Below, piece after piece: positions 1 through 16,330 of a stretch of DNA of 64,000 nucleotides (its first letter is position 1; each line of letters begins with the position of its first letter). Position numbers and translations under genes: made by a program. The notes under the pieces were generated by a model. It did not search any database and had not been told where the DNA came from. It was given only the letters and a program-made list of their open reading frames with translations. Origin of the DNA: Mallotus nudiflorus (taxonomy: Eukaryota; Streptophyta; Magnoliopsida; Malpighiales; Euphorbiaceae); the NCBI GenBank assembly GCA_947683625.1, contig CANTUR010000682.1, positions 248,001-312,000 of the forward strand, read 5' to 3'.

Positions 1-1
1 C

Positions 2-937
2 ATGACCACCCTTAATCAAAAAGCAAGAACTCAAATTTTTGAACTTCAATCCGGACTAATCAGAAAATATGGGTCATTTTTCTTTCACAAATTAGGCTTT
101 CATCCTATCTATCCTTTCACCTGTATTTTTAGCTTCCTAAACCAAAGTCCTGAAAATCAATTTTATTGGCCTCCTGAATTATTAATCCTGTTTTGGTATC
201 TTTGTCATCTATATTGGATCTCATTTGATCTTCAACTATTAAAGCTTGCTAGGTATATCAGTTTGCTTGAAAAGAATGAAGGTCTGAATCCACATTTGTC
301 AACATTTCTCAAATGGTTCCATAATTTATCAAAATGGAAATCCTATTTGACAAATGAAGCTTATACTCAACAGGTGGCACCTCCTCTCGAATGTCATAGT
401 ATCATCACCCTTAAAAGAACTTTCTTCAAAGCAAAAGATGTTTTTACTGATGTACTATGCTTTAATATCTATGGGACTTATAGACACTCAATGATGCACT
501 ATATTACCATAGATACCACAGATCCTTCACCATAGAGAGAGTTTCAAAGACACATGTTCGAGAAAAATGGTATTATTCCAAAAGAGATATGGCCAAAGAT
601 ATATGATGATGCCCCATGGGAAATATTTCCTTCCGATTATGGAAAACAGTTGTTAGTAGACAAGGAATATTAGGAAAAGACATAAAGAACTACATCCATC
701 CTATCTCACATGCAAATTGATGATCCTTATCAAGCCAGCTCATCTGATCCTTATCAAGCCAGCTCATCTGCAGAACAGATATGGTTGAACTCTTTTAATT
801 CAGAGGACTCACGTATGCCACTAGCAGGACACTCACAGGATCCTGATGAAGACAGCCTCTTTTATCATAGTGAAGACAGTGCTGAAGATAAGAATCTATC
901 TCCAAGTCATGAGCCAATTTGTCACAAATGGTTGTAA
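2..937 (+). pseudogene. probable endogenous pararetrovirus (caulimovirid-like) polyprotein C-terminal remnant
   Basis: One reading frame runs from the window edge to 937, broken by a stop near 535 and by two more near 671-683. The three open parts are in the same frame, so this is one decayed ORF whose N-terminal part lies outside the window. The first 177 codons are rich in aromatic residues (Trp, Tyr, Phe). The tail is Ser/Asp/Glu-rich and contains an in-frame 24-bp direct duplication (722-769). I assign it to a caulimovirid mainly from context: immediately downstream is a compact TATA box, a short leader and a polyadenylation-like signal, the arrangement expected after the last pol region of a pararetrovirus. 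I see no RT or RNase H motif in the visible part, so the family call is tentative. It could also be a host-derived or other retroelement tail. Confidence 0.42.
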
Positions 938-949
938 TTTAAAGTTATT

Positions 950-1120
950 ACTTTTATCAGTGGATATCTATCCACATTTGTCTATTTATCTATGGTTGTT
1001 TATTTGCTTATGTAAGGGCCTCCTTGTATCTCAGCTCCTTCTCTATATAAGGAGCTTTCTGTCTCAGTTGGAGGACAGAACCCCTCTTGTAAAAAATTTC
1101 AGAAGCTAAATAAACAATGG
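950..1120 (+). promoter_or_regulatory. pararetrovirus-like promoter and polyadenylation block
   Basis: A TATATAAGG box lies at 1044-1052. It is preceded by a TTATGTAAGG element near 1007-1017 that resembles an as-1 half site. It is followed by a GGAGGACAG stretch at 1070-1078 and an AATAAA at 1109-1114. Spacing and order resemble the terminally redundant promoter region of plant pararetroviruses. No expression is implied, since the adjoining ORF is broken. Confidence 0.45.
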
Positions 1121-1332
1121 CCTTCTAAAAGTCTTTCTTCTTCTCTAGTAGTTAGATTATGAATTATAATCATTCTACCTATCTAAATTAAGGAGTATGC
1201 TCTGTACTTGCCTCTATGAAGGATCTGGTACATCAGAAACTTAATTAAGAAGATGATCCAGTAACCAACTCTATTAAGATTATAATTTATAGTTGTATAG
1301 ATTGTAAAAAGGAAACAGACTGTTGGGCCGGA
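1121..1332. other. unassigned sequence between the viral-like block and an LTR
   Basis: There is no ORF. It may be the leader of the pararetrovirus-like insertion. It is cut off at about 1333, where sequence identical in kind to the interior of the T1 LTR begins abruptly without an LTR terminus. Confidence 0.3.
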
Positions 1333-4300
1333 ACACTATCTAACATACCATTAATTTTAGTCAAATCAATCAAATCAATTATAATCACCAAAATTAGTTC
1401 TCACTCAACTCTTATCTATCGCACCAGTACGTATATGGTCTTAGTGCTGCCCACTAGGAAGCATGTTCTATTGATATCCTTCATTTAAATAAATCATTCA
1501 TTCAGAAAAAATTAATGTAGAACAGTATTCATAATAGTAAAATCAACCATATATATACCAAAAATATAATTAAAATATATCCAGTATATTTCGGGTATAT
1601 ACATGCCAAATAAAATATGAAATAAACTAAAGGTAAACCATTAATATAGTTAAAAAACAATTTAAGTGCATTTTAATAATACAACATGCCTTTGCTTAAA
1701 ACAAATGTACCTAAATATAGAAAGAATATACCCTAAGTACATAAATCACTTAATAAAACAATTATGTGTAAATATTCATTTAAATATGTGTATGTACTAA
1801 AATATGCGTTTAGGTTTACATATACTCACAATTAAACCCTAAGTATACCGCTAATGTGTTAGGTTTGAATTAATAATAAAACATGCATTTATTTGGGAAA
1901 CATATAAAAAATATACCAAAATAAACTTAAAAACAATTTAAGTATAGGTTCATAATATATCATGCAATTATTTTTAAGAATAAACCTAAAATATACTGAA
2001 ACTATGCCTAAAGTATACTAATCATTCAATAAAATAATTGTGACTAAATGTACATGTAAAACATGTACATATATTAAAATGTATTAAATATAAACCTAAT
2101 TGTTTAACGTGCATATATCAAAATAATATGCATATATATATATATATAAATACAACCCTAGATATACCAAAAATATTATAATTAAAATCACTTTAAAAAC
2201 ATATAATGAAAATGAAAAACCCTAAGTGATACATTCTATATGCAATACATATATATACAGTATAATAACTCACTAGTGTGCGCTCCTCGAGACAAACTCA
2301 GTGGATCTGGTCCGTTAGGCCTCGGTCTCAACGTAGTTAGAAAAATAAAATAAAAAAAATCATCAGAATAAACTTCTAACTCTATACTTCTAGGATTACT
2401 ATAGACAGATTCAATCAAGAATTCAAAATTATACTCGGACCGTTGTCACGTTTTACGAGAAATCTACCAAAATTTTGACAGAGTCTCTTTAGTAAAATGG
2501 ACATCTCCCTACAAAAGTAGGGCTGATCCTGCACACAAAACACACTTCTTGTCACGACCTAAAATAGGGGCCATGACCGGTGCTAGGGAACGGGAATTCT
2601 TTTGAATCCGGAACCCGTAGCAAGCCTAAAAATAAAATAAAACATGCAATAGTAACAATAACAGTAATATATATATGCAGCGGAAATAAAAATATTAAAT
2701 ATCATAATAACATTTTCATCACTGGATTTGAATAAAATCTCATCACATATATATATAATCTCTTTAATACAATCCAGTTTCAACATAATACATCTCTTTA
2801 AATAAAATACATGAAATTCAATACTTTAATTCACAACTACTGCAGTGTCTAGATAAAATAAATAAGACTCAAGTAAATAATTTACATAAAAAAGCCGGGG
2901 TGGAAGAAATCCGGCGTATCGACCTGCTACTGAGGTCTAAAGAAGTTGACTCTCCTGAAAAATAGTCAACGAAGGGGAGTCAGACCTCACTGAGTGAATT
3001 ACTATAATATATATACATACACACTAAGTGATAATGCATACAGTCAATAGCATATATCTAATATGTATATATATACAGACAATTACACACAGATGCAATA
3101 AAAATCATTTTTATATATTTCATCTGAAAATCATCTTTTATGAAGGATCACATAGAACCCTAGAATATCGCAACCTCAGAAAATAGTGTTAAACAACACT
3201 CTAGCCATACAGGCTCACTTATTCCAAATATATCCACTTAATCCATTTGGACAGTAGACTGGCCCCCAAGACACTAAGTCAACCGAGCTCCAGCAGTCTG
3301 ACTGCCAGTGTGATTGGCCCCGAGACACTTGGTCAACCGAGCTCCAGCAATTACACCTCCAAACCATATCTCACACATATCAATAATCACATCAAATCAA
3401 TATCCACAAATAAGTTAGTATTATAGCCTAAATACTATAGGCGTACCGGTACGTCCTCGGTCCTAGTGCTGCCCACTAGGTAGCACGTTCTATCGATATC
3501 CTTCATTAATAATATAAATCATTCATTCACAAAAATAAATGATGCATGAAGTTCAATAAAATAACAACATAAACCATATATATACTAGAAGTATACCAAA
3601 AGTAAACCAGGTATATTTCGAGTATATATATGTCAAATGAATTCAATCAAATTATAAATTAAGTTGGAAATATATTTAAAAACATTTTAAATATATTTTA
3701 TTTACAAAACATGCATATAATTTAATATATACCAAAAATAAACCAAAAATATACTTAAATACAAATCATATTATTTATGCATTTTAATCAAAATAGAATA
3801 TATATTTCTAAATCATGCATCCTAAGCATATATATATAGTATAGTAACTCACCTAATGCGCTCCATGAGACAGGTCCGACGGGCCTGGTCCACTAGCCCT
3901 CGGTCTCGGCGCAACTAAACAAGCAATAAATAATAGACATCAGAATAAATCCTAACAGAAATCCTAGAATTCGATCTAGAGTATTAAACACAGAATCAGA
4001 AATTAGGGTTCGACTGGATATCACGTTTTACGAGAATTCTATCGAAAATTCGGCAGAATCTCCCCTGTAAAACGGACATCTCTCTACTCAAAAGAGTAGA
4101 GCCGACCCTGCAAAGAAATACACTTCAAAAAATAGGCTCAACACAAATCCATAACCCCTCGGTCGAACTCCAGACTACAATCTACCGACCGGGGTCCACA
4201 AACACAGAATAATTCCAAAAATACCAAAAATATCCTTACAACATAGAAATTCATTTTATAAGTAGAAATTACATAATTAGCCTTTAAACACAGTAAAAAC

Positions 4301-7300
4301 CGATAAAAACCCATTTTATTAGTAAAATCGTATATTATATATATAATTGAAAATAATTCACGAAAAATAGTTTTAATTAGTTAAAAATACTAAATAATTT
4401 TTAGAAATCATTTTTATACCTTAAATAACTATTAAAACCAATTAAATTACATTTTTAGACAATTTATGGTAAAATTACCAAAATACCCCTATATATATAT
4501 AAATATACTATAATTACTTCAAAAATTCACCAAAAATTATACAACTATCCAAAATTAATTTTCTCAACATATTTATCAATAATATTAATAATTAAACTCA
4601 ATTAAACAATTAAATTCAATTAAAAACACATTTAACCTAATTTTTCAAATTTACATAAACTTCAATAATTCAAAATAAATACATAAAAATTCATAAAAAT
4701 TCCAAATAAATTACTATAATTCATTTCAACACCTAATTTAACCATAAACTCCAATTTCATAATTTAAATAATTAATTTCCGAAAATTAGAAAATAATATT
4801 AAAATATTCAAAAATACCCAAAAATCCAAAAATTCTCCAAAAATTCTACAAAAATTCATAAATGTAGATTGAGCTACTAGGAACAACATTTGTGAAGGCA
4901 GTTTTCATGAATCATTCAATTCAAAGCTCAAAAAAATCAAAAACCCTAATAGGCCGAAATTGAAAATTCGAAACCTAAGAAATTCTAGACCATTTTAGCT
5001 CAAACCAAAGCTAGAATCACACTCACCGGAGCTCAAGGAGAATAAAGAGACCGGCGGTGTCCAAAACGGTGGCCGGAATCAACGTGATCGACGGTAGCTC
5101 GATTTTCGGCTTCTCTGGCCAAAAATGGCTTCCAGGCGCCGGAAACGGCTACCACAGGCGGCGAAAAAGGTTGGGGAAGGTGGTGGCACACCGGACAGCA
5201 CTCTCACGGCAAGGGAACGGCACGGCAGGCATCCGGACGGCGAAGGGAAAGTGATCGGGGAACAAGAAGCTCACGGGGGCAAAATGGTAATTTTCCAAAA
5301 AAACTTGATTTTTGATGTGTTATATGTATATATATATACTTTATACTATATATTAAAATAATATTAAATTACACACATTAAATATACACCACACATATAA
5401 AATTTTAATATTTTAATAATTTATACTAAATAAAAATAATTAAATAACAATAAAACTAATAAATAATTAATATAATATTAGGGTAATAATAAACCCTAAT
5501 TAAATAAATATACACACATGCTTTATTTAATAATTTAAAAATACGCATGAGTTCATGTAAGTCCGAAAATATATTTAAAATAATTAATAATAAATTATTT
5601 ACGTGAAAATTTCCCCAAAAATATAAGTCCTGGGAAAATTTTACGTAAAACACTGGAAATAATGCACAGTAATAAAAATAGGTTTTAAATACATATTAAC
5701 TCGTAAAAATATTACATATATATTCAAAATTTATTAACACTGCATATCCCGATACAATGTAAAAATATTTAAAAACACGGGATATTACACTTCTAAAATC
5801 ACCAAATATTCAATACCTCGGGTTGGGACTCCAAACTCCACAAATCTCCAACCGAGGTTCACAATTCACAACCTAACAATATCAAACAGTAAAATAATAG
5901 AAGTCATCAAAACCCGTAAAAATATTTAAAACCTTTATTTTCTAATTAAAATATAAAAGTCTAGTTTAAATAATATTTGATTGTAAAAATTCATAAATGG
6001 AATAAAATTCCCATTTTACAATTAAATTAACATAGTTTGTAAATAATATTTAAAATCACAATTTAGCATCACAAAAATAATAAAATAAACATTTAATCTC
6101 AAAATAACAAATACCCTTCGTATTTACATAATATTCCAAAAATCATCACAATTTAACTAATAAAATCTCAAATATAATATATTATTAATAAAATTTTAAT
6201 TTTACAATTATTCAACATAACATAATAAAATTCACATTTAATTACATAAATAGTTTAATTATATAATAAGATTAGTTTAAAACCCATTTTATTTTCAAAA
6301 TAGCATATAATATTATTATTTGAAAACATTTTTTGAAAAAAAATAATAAAAATAATATTAATTAGTTAAAATAGTAATTAATTTGTAAAAATCATTTTAT
6401 TACCTTAAATAATTATAAAATCAACTAAAATATAATATTTAACTATAATTAACACAAAATTACACATTTACCCCTATAGTATCAAATATTCAATATGCTT
6501 AAATATACTAAATGATTTTCTCAAAAATTATGGAAACTCATTAAAATTATTTAATCATTATATAATACACTAATATCAATCAAAACACATATTTAATTAA
6601 TAATTTCCTCAAAATTACCTATTTAACTTAACAATTCAAAATACACATAATATACATAAAATTCCATAAAAATTATATACATTCATAAAAAAATTATTTA
6701 TCATCAAATAACATTTTAATATCAAATAAAACACATAATTAAATTTTAAATTTAATCAAATTATTCATTTTACTCAACTATTCAATATTTACATAAACTA
6801 AAAAAAAAATTATAAAAAAAAATTGTACAAAATTTCCAAAAATTAATTCCTCAACATTATATTTACTAACAATATATAACAACAATAATTTAACCAAATT
6901 TATAATTAAAATAATTAATTAACAAAAATTTTAATAATTAATAATTAAATATAAAATAATAAAAAATTAACCAAAATAACTTGGATCAACTCAAAATTAA
7001 CCAAATAATTAAACTAAATACTGAATAATTAAATACATAATATGTAAATTAACTAAACTCAAAATCAATCTAAAAACTACCAAAAACAACCACCTAACAA
7101 TTAACCTTTACCAACACCAACACACACTTACCAAGCAGGAAGATCAAAGGCAGAAGGATGTTGGAGCTGCTGCCATGTCCGGTGACAGCAGGTGGTGGTG
7201 GTGGCGGAGCTGGGCATCACGGTGGAAGGCAGTTGTTGGTGGTCTTCGTGCAAGGAGGGAGAGGCTATTGCTGCTTCGCGACTTCCATGGCTTCAGACAA

Positions 7301-8120
7301 CCCTCACCTGTAGTCGCTGGTGTCCAGTGGAAGGTGGAAATGCTGGTGGTCGTCCGGTGGTGGAAGTGTGGCGATGTAGAGGAGTCACGCACAGTGACAG
7401 GTGGAAATGAGGAAGGAAGATGAGTTTTTTTGGTCTGGTTTTTGTGAGTGAATATCTATATATATATTATATTATATTATATTGTATTGTAATTCTATGA
7501 TATAATATAATATAAATTTAGTTTAAACAAATCTCTACCACTAAAAATAAAAATATCTCACTTATATATATATATACATACATACATACATACACATATT
7601 TACACACACATAAAAATAAACACATAAATATTAGCTAATAACAATACATAAAATGTTATTTAAAAGTAACAATAATATAAGCCATAATTATTAAATAATT
7701 AATAATACAATTAATGTATATTTAATAAAATAAAAATAGTAATAATAACTCACATAAATAGCAATGAAAATAATAAAATTACTAATGGTAGTGGAATACT
7801 TTCAAAAATATTAATAATACATAATAACATCAAGTAATAGAATAATATAAATGCTAAAAGAAATAATATTTAAAATAATATTAAAATATTCATGCACTAA
7901 ATTAGCATTATTAAAATAATAGTATTCAAAAATAATAAATATACACAATGGAATTTTAAACGTTCAAAATAATTTATTTACGTAGAAAATTCAATTAAAC
8001 ATACAATAATGATAATAAGTTACAAAATAGTAAAATAATTAAATATAACTTTAAAATTTTATTAACATTGCATATCTCATTATTTAATAGAATAATTTTA
8101 AAAAAATCAGAGTTATTACA
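1333..8120 (-). mobile_element. T1 3' LTR, truncated and split by a solo LTR
   Basis: Positions 1333-2549 match 11918-13105 of the T1 5' LTR almost base for base, and 5795-8120 match 13106-15491. Together they form about 3.5 kb of LTR. The low-coordinate end lacks roughly the first kilobase of the LTR (10925-11917 in the partner), so it is truncated against the pararetrovirus-like block. The high end, ATTACA at 8120, abuts a polypurine tract. The gap 2550-5789 is a separate insertion. Confidence 0.85.
2550..5789 (-). mobile_element. solo LTR of a Tekay-related family nested in the T1 3' LTR
   Basis: A 3240-bp block begins TGTCACGACC and ends GATATTACA, the same termini as the T1 LTR. It is flanked by the perfect 5-bp duplication CTTCT (2545-2549 and 5790-5794). 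The sequences on either side join seamlessly when compared with the uninterrupted partner LTR near 13105. There is no internal region, so it is a solo LTR left by LTR-LTR recombination. Its sequence is related to the T1 LTR but clearly diverged. It must be younger than T1 because it sits inside it. Confidence 0.88.
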
Positions 8121-8134
8121 ATCTCCCCTCCTTA
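8121..8134 (-). other. T1 polypurine tract
   Basis: On the minus strand this reads TAAGGAGGGGAGAT and lies directly before the LTR start TGTAATAA. This is the expected plus-strand primer position and fixes the 3' LTR boundary and element orientation. Confidence 0.8.
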
Positions 8135-8179
8135 TAAGAATTTGTCCCCGAATTCCAAGAAAAGAATAATGCAAAGTTT

Positions 8180-8950
8180 AAGGAGGAAAGAGATACGGGT
8201 AAGAAGCTCGTATCTCAACTTCAGTCTCCCAGGTAAGCTCTTCCACATTATTGCTTCGTCACCACCCCTTAACCATCGGAAACTGCTTTGAACGAAGCTG
8301 TTAAACTTAATAATCTACAATCGCAACTGATTCCTTTTTGAACCTCAGGTCTTTACTTAGTTCTACATTTGTCCGGCAAGTCTCATCACACCATTTTTTG
8401 GAGACATCTTCAGAATTACAGTCTTTGATCTGAAACTCCATATCTCTGCGTCTAGGATCCGCATAGCTCTTCTGATCACAGCAACTTTCTCCGCTGTATT
8501 CTAAACCATCTCATATTTATTTAAGACTTCCTTCCATAAAAGCCTCATGTGGTGTAATTCCAATACTGCTATGATAGCTGTCATTATAAGTGAATTCTAC
8601 AAGTAGGGTATAATCAACCTAGCTACCTCCCAGATTCAAAACACACATCTTTAACATATCATCTAGTGTCTGGATCGTCCTCTTAGACTGACATCTGTCT
8701 GAGGATGAAAAGCGGTATTGAAATCCAACCAGGTGCCTATTACTTTCTGTAATTTCTGCCAAAATTGAGAGGCAAATGTTGTATCTTTACCTTATACAAT
8801 GGACACAGGTATTCCACTGGCCAAAAATTAGCTGACTTGGTCAATTTATCTACAATCACCTAAATGGAATTATATTCACCCTTCGAATGAGGTAACCAAC
8901 CATAAAAATCATAGCAATTCTCTCTCTTAAATTTCCAACATCAACCCTAT
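8180..8950 (-). pseudogene. T1 pol: integrase core and C-terminal domain remnant
   Basis: Translated on the minus strand with frame changes, this stretch gives integrase-like segments in the right order. A segment reading VIVDKLTKSA is typical of the chromovirus integrase core, followed by FNTAFHPQTD and a SYHSSIGITPHEA block. A C-terminal stretch ends in the ELTWETE...YPYLF pattern characteristic of the end of plant chromovirus polyproteins. The reading frame is interrupted by many stops and shifts, so it is non-functional. The terminal pattern and the long LTRs favour the Tekay (Del) clade. The stop region lies just upstream of the polypurine tract, as expected. Confidence 0.72.
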
Positions 8951-8984
8951 TTAATTAACTTATGCATCTTTTACCAGTAGATCA

Positions 8985-9140
8985 TTCTATGATGAAATGC
9001 CATGATGACATGCTATGATGAATGTTATGATGAAAAGGTATGATGAAATATTATAATGAAATGTTGAAATGAAATGTCATGATGAAATGCTGTAATGAGA
9101 TGCTATGATGATATGATGAAATGTTATAATGATGTCAGAT
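8985..9140. repeat. degenerate ATGATGAAATG simple repeat inside T1 pol
   Basis: About 155 bp made of degenerate ATGATGAAATG-type units. It interrupts the pol reading frame directly after the connection-domain motif ending SEWP, between RT and integrase sequences. Confidence 0.8.
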
Positions 9141-9562
9141 GGGCCACTCAGATACTGCTTTGATCTTTTGTGGGTCAACTTGAATACTATCTTTAAACGC
9201 CATACTTCCAAGAAAAACAACACTCTCCACCCAATGATCACACTTCCTGAATTCAGCATAAAGTTGACATTCTCTTAGTGTCTGTAGTATAGTCCTCAAG
9301 TGATATACGTGCCCTTTCATTCACTTCAAATACACTAGTATATCATTAATGAAGACTAATACAAACTAATCCACAACTAATGATAACCCGACTTTAAATC
9401 AATCTTATAAAAGAACTGTGCACCCTGTAGCTGATCAGACAGGTTATCTATCCTCGGAAGAGGATATTTATTCTTCACTGTCATCTTGTTTAGCTCTCTG
9501 CAGTCAATGCACAGTCTCAGGGTACCTTTCTTCTTCTTCACAATAGGACTAGTGCACCCCAA
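9135..9562 (-). pseudogene. T1 pol: reverse transcriptase remnant
   Basis: The minus-strand ORF at 9562-9377 shows the Ty3/gypsy RT pattern [20 protein letters not shown] followed by PLPRIDNL, a [13 protein letters not shown] block and SPIVKKKKG upstream. After a gap in which the catalytic YVDD region is not intact, a second ORF at 9320-9135 gives the RT to connection region (HLRTILQTL, QLYAEFRKC, VVFLGS, then IKAVSEWP). Many residues between fingers and palm are missing, so it is a pseudogene. It belongs to the same minus-strand element as the integrase remnant at 8180-8950. Confidence 0.85.
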
Positions 9563-9569
9563 GGAGAAA

Positions 9570-10903
9570 CATAAGGTTTGACAAAACTCTGATCATACAG
9601 ATCTTGTAATTACTCCTCAACTCTGCAAGTGCCATTCTGTAGGGCTACGTCGAAATAGAAGTTATATCAAGAACCACATCGATACAAAATTCAATCTCTG
9701 TGAGGTGGTAAACCTGGCAACTCATCAGGAAAAACATCAGAATCTCACAGGCAATTGAAACATTTGGGAGAGACAACTTCTCCACTGAAGTATACTTGAC
9801 TAGGGCCAGATATTCCTGACAACCCTTTCACATCTCATCAAGATCAACTACACCCAAAAGACTGAATTCACGATAACTCTCTGAATCTCAATTCTCAGTT
9901 CAGATGCCAATATATTAAACTTAATCCTATAACACATAATTCTACTAGTCTTCTCTTACTCTGAGCAGTAACAGCCATAGTTAATTATCCCTCCTTGAAG
10001 GTGGATGGAAGTATCTTAAAAATCCCTCTTTAACTCAAATTAAATGTTGCAGTCAGAACTGACATCTTTACCATAAAGAATACAAGAGTGTTTCGTCTTC
10101 ATTAGACATTTTCCCAATTCCTCCGTTAAAGCATATTCAAACAACTGCCAAACTTAGCTAAATGCTATTAAGCTCTTATTAATCTCGGCTATCCTAGCCA
10201 CAATTGCTGCAAGTTCAAGTTCTAAAGGAATGCTTGTACTGCTTACAATGACTACTTGAACCCTTGAATTACAGTTGCCCCTAACCTACCCTTATACTAG
10301 ATAGGTGTAGTAGGACTGAAACTATAACCACAACTTGCTTAAAAAGACTGATTATCTATATCATCTCTGTAGAAGAAATAATTCACATTCACCACACTGA
10401 AAAGATATGGAAACTCAACAGGATTTAGAATATGGAATATACGTAGAATTGACGTATCTCGAGTTCTTAACTGAAAAAGAAATTACATCTGCTGTATGAT
10501 CAAAGGTATCGACACTGCACTTTGTGAAACTCCTGTTACAGAAGCAACATCATCGCAATGCTAAGCCACCAGCTCCTCATTTAGTGGTTCTCGCTGTCTA
10601 CGACGATCATCTGGCCTTCTAAGTCCATCTCTACCCCTACGCCTAACAGGCTACACAAGGGGTAGAACCTCATGCTCAGAAGATTAACTATCATCGATCG
10701 ATGGAGCGACTCATGCTCAAGGCAATCAACAAGGAGCAAAAATAAATAAATAGTTCAAACAATCACAAATATCAACAAACACCCTAATGGTTACGCGGAA
10801 TTCCTAATGCAAGGAAGACTTTTCAAAGACATGACCGAACCTAATTTAACTGCAGTAGTTCCAAAGAAAACACGACTCGACAACCTAGGTCCACATCTCC
10901 AAA
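9570..10903 (-). pseudogene. T1 gag-protease region, heavily decayed
   Basis: This stretch lies between the primer binding site and the RT remnant, where gag and protease belong. I could not recognise a zinc knuckle or a protease active site with confidence, and no reading frame is open for long. Assignment is by position only. Confidence 0.4.
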
Positions 10904-10920
10904 CCTAGGCTCTGATACCA
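10904..10920 (-). other. T1 primer binding site
   Basis: On the minus strand it reads TGGTATCAGAGCCTAGG, the initiator-methionine tRNA complement typical of plant LTR retrotransposons. It starts four bases after the LTR terminus at 10925. Confidence 0.85.
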
Positions 10921-10924
10921 ACTT

Positions 10925-15491
<4,567 letters not shown>

Positions 15492-15492
15492 A

Positions 15493-16330
15493 TATGTCAA
15501 AAAAATTATTATTTTTATCATTAATATTAATAGAAGTAAAAATTTAACTGTAAAATTTTGTTGATGTTTCGGTTTGTTGATTTTTGTTATTTTTTTAATT
15601 TTTTTTATGTTACGAATACATTATAAAAATTATAAACTTGTTATATATTGATGATCAATAAGTATTAAACAATTTTTTTTTAAAAAAAGTTGTTAGACAT
15701 TTTAATAAACAAATTAAAGAAAAAAAAATCTTTATTTTTTAAGAATATAAAGTGAAAAAAATTTATTTATTTATTGTTGTTACAACATTTGAAGTTTTTT
15801 ATTGTTTGATTTAACAACAATTGAAGATGTTTAGTTCAAAATTATTCATTTGAAAAAAAAAGTCTTAAGAGAAAAACAATATTGAACCAAAAAAAATTTA
15901 ACATTAAGAATAAAATAAAAACAGTATCTTAAAAATAAAAAAAAATGTAGAGCCAAAAAAAAGTTGAGAAAAAAAGATAAAGACAATTTAAAAAATATTG
16001 AAAAAAAAGATAAAGATATTACCATAAAAATTAAAAAAAATGTTTAGTAAAAAAAATATTAAGAAAAAAAAAAGGAAGAGAGTAGAATTTATTTTAAAAA
16101 AAATTATTGAATAAAAAAATTGAAAACAATATATAAATACAGGATAAAGTAAACAAATGTTAAAAAAATAAATAAAATGTCGAGGAAAAAAGTATAAATA
16201 AAAAAGTTGAAGAAATCAGTAAAAATAAAAAAATTATTGGAAAAAAAAATCCTAAATATAAGAGTGACAAGAAAAATATTTTATATTTAAAAAAAATTAG
16301 AAAAACTAATTTTGAAAAAATTTTGATCAT
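15493..16330. repeat. left arm of a large AT-rich inverted repeat
   Basis: Read in reverse complement, this matches 18530-19487 in order. The matched landmarks are the TATTGATGATCAATAAGTA region, the TTGTTGTTACAACATTTGAAG region, the AACAACAATTGAAGATGTTTAGTTC region, and the GAGTGACAAGAAAA end. The left copy is cut at its outer edge by the T1 LTR terminus. The sequence is rich in A-runs and short degenerate units, with no coding potential. Confidence 0.75.

Noticed and set aside
1840..2225. Telomere-like AAACCCTAA motifs in T1 LTRs
   Set aside because: Isolated single motifs without tandem arrangement, common in plant LTRs.
7144..7423. Overlapping 82-codon ORFs on both strands, conserved in the two T1 LTRs
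   Set aside because: Conservation follows from LTR duplication, and GC richness lowers stop frequency on both strands. Residue composition (Trp, Arg, Val runs) is not protein-like.
8995..9259. Minus-strand 60-codon ORF ending in Ile/His/Ser repeats
   Set aside because: Alternate frame of the T1 RT remnant read into the ATGATGAAATG repeat.
10904..10920. Possible tRNA gene near the initiator-Met-like sequence
   Set aside because: Only the 3'-end complement used as primer site is present; no cloverleaf can be built.
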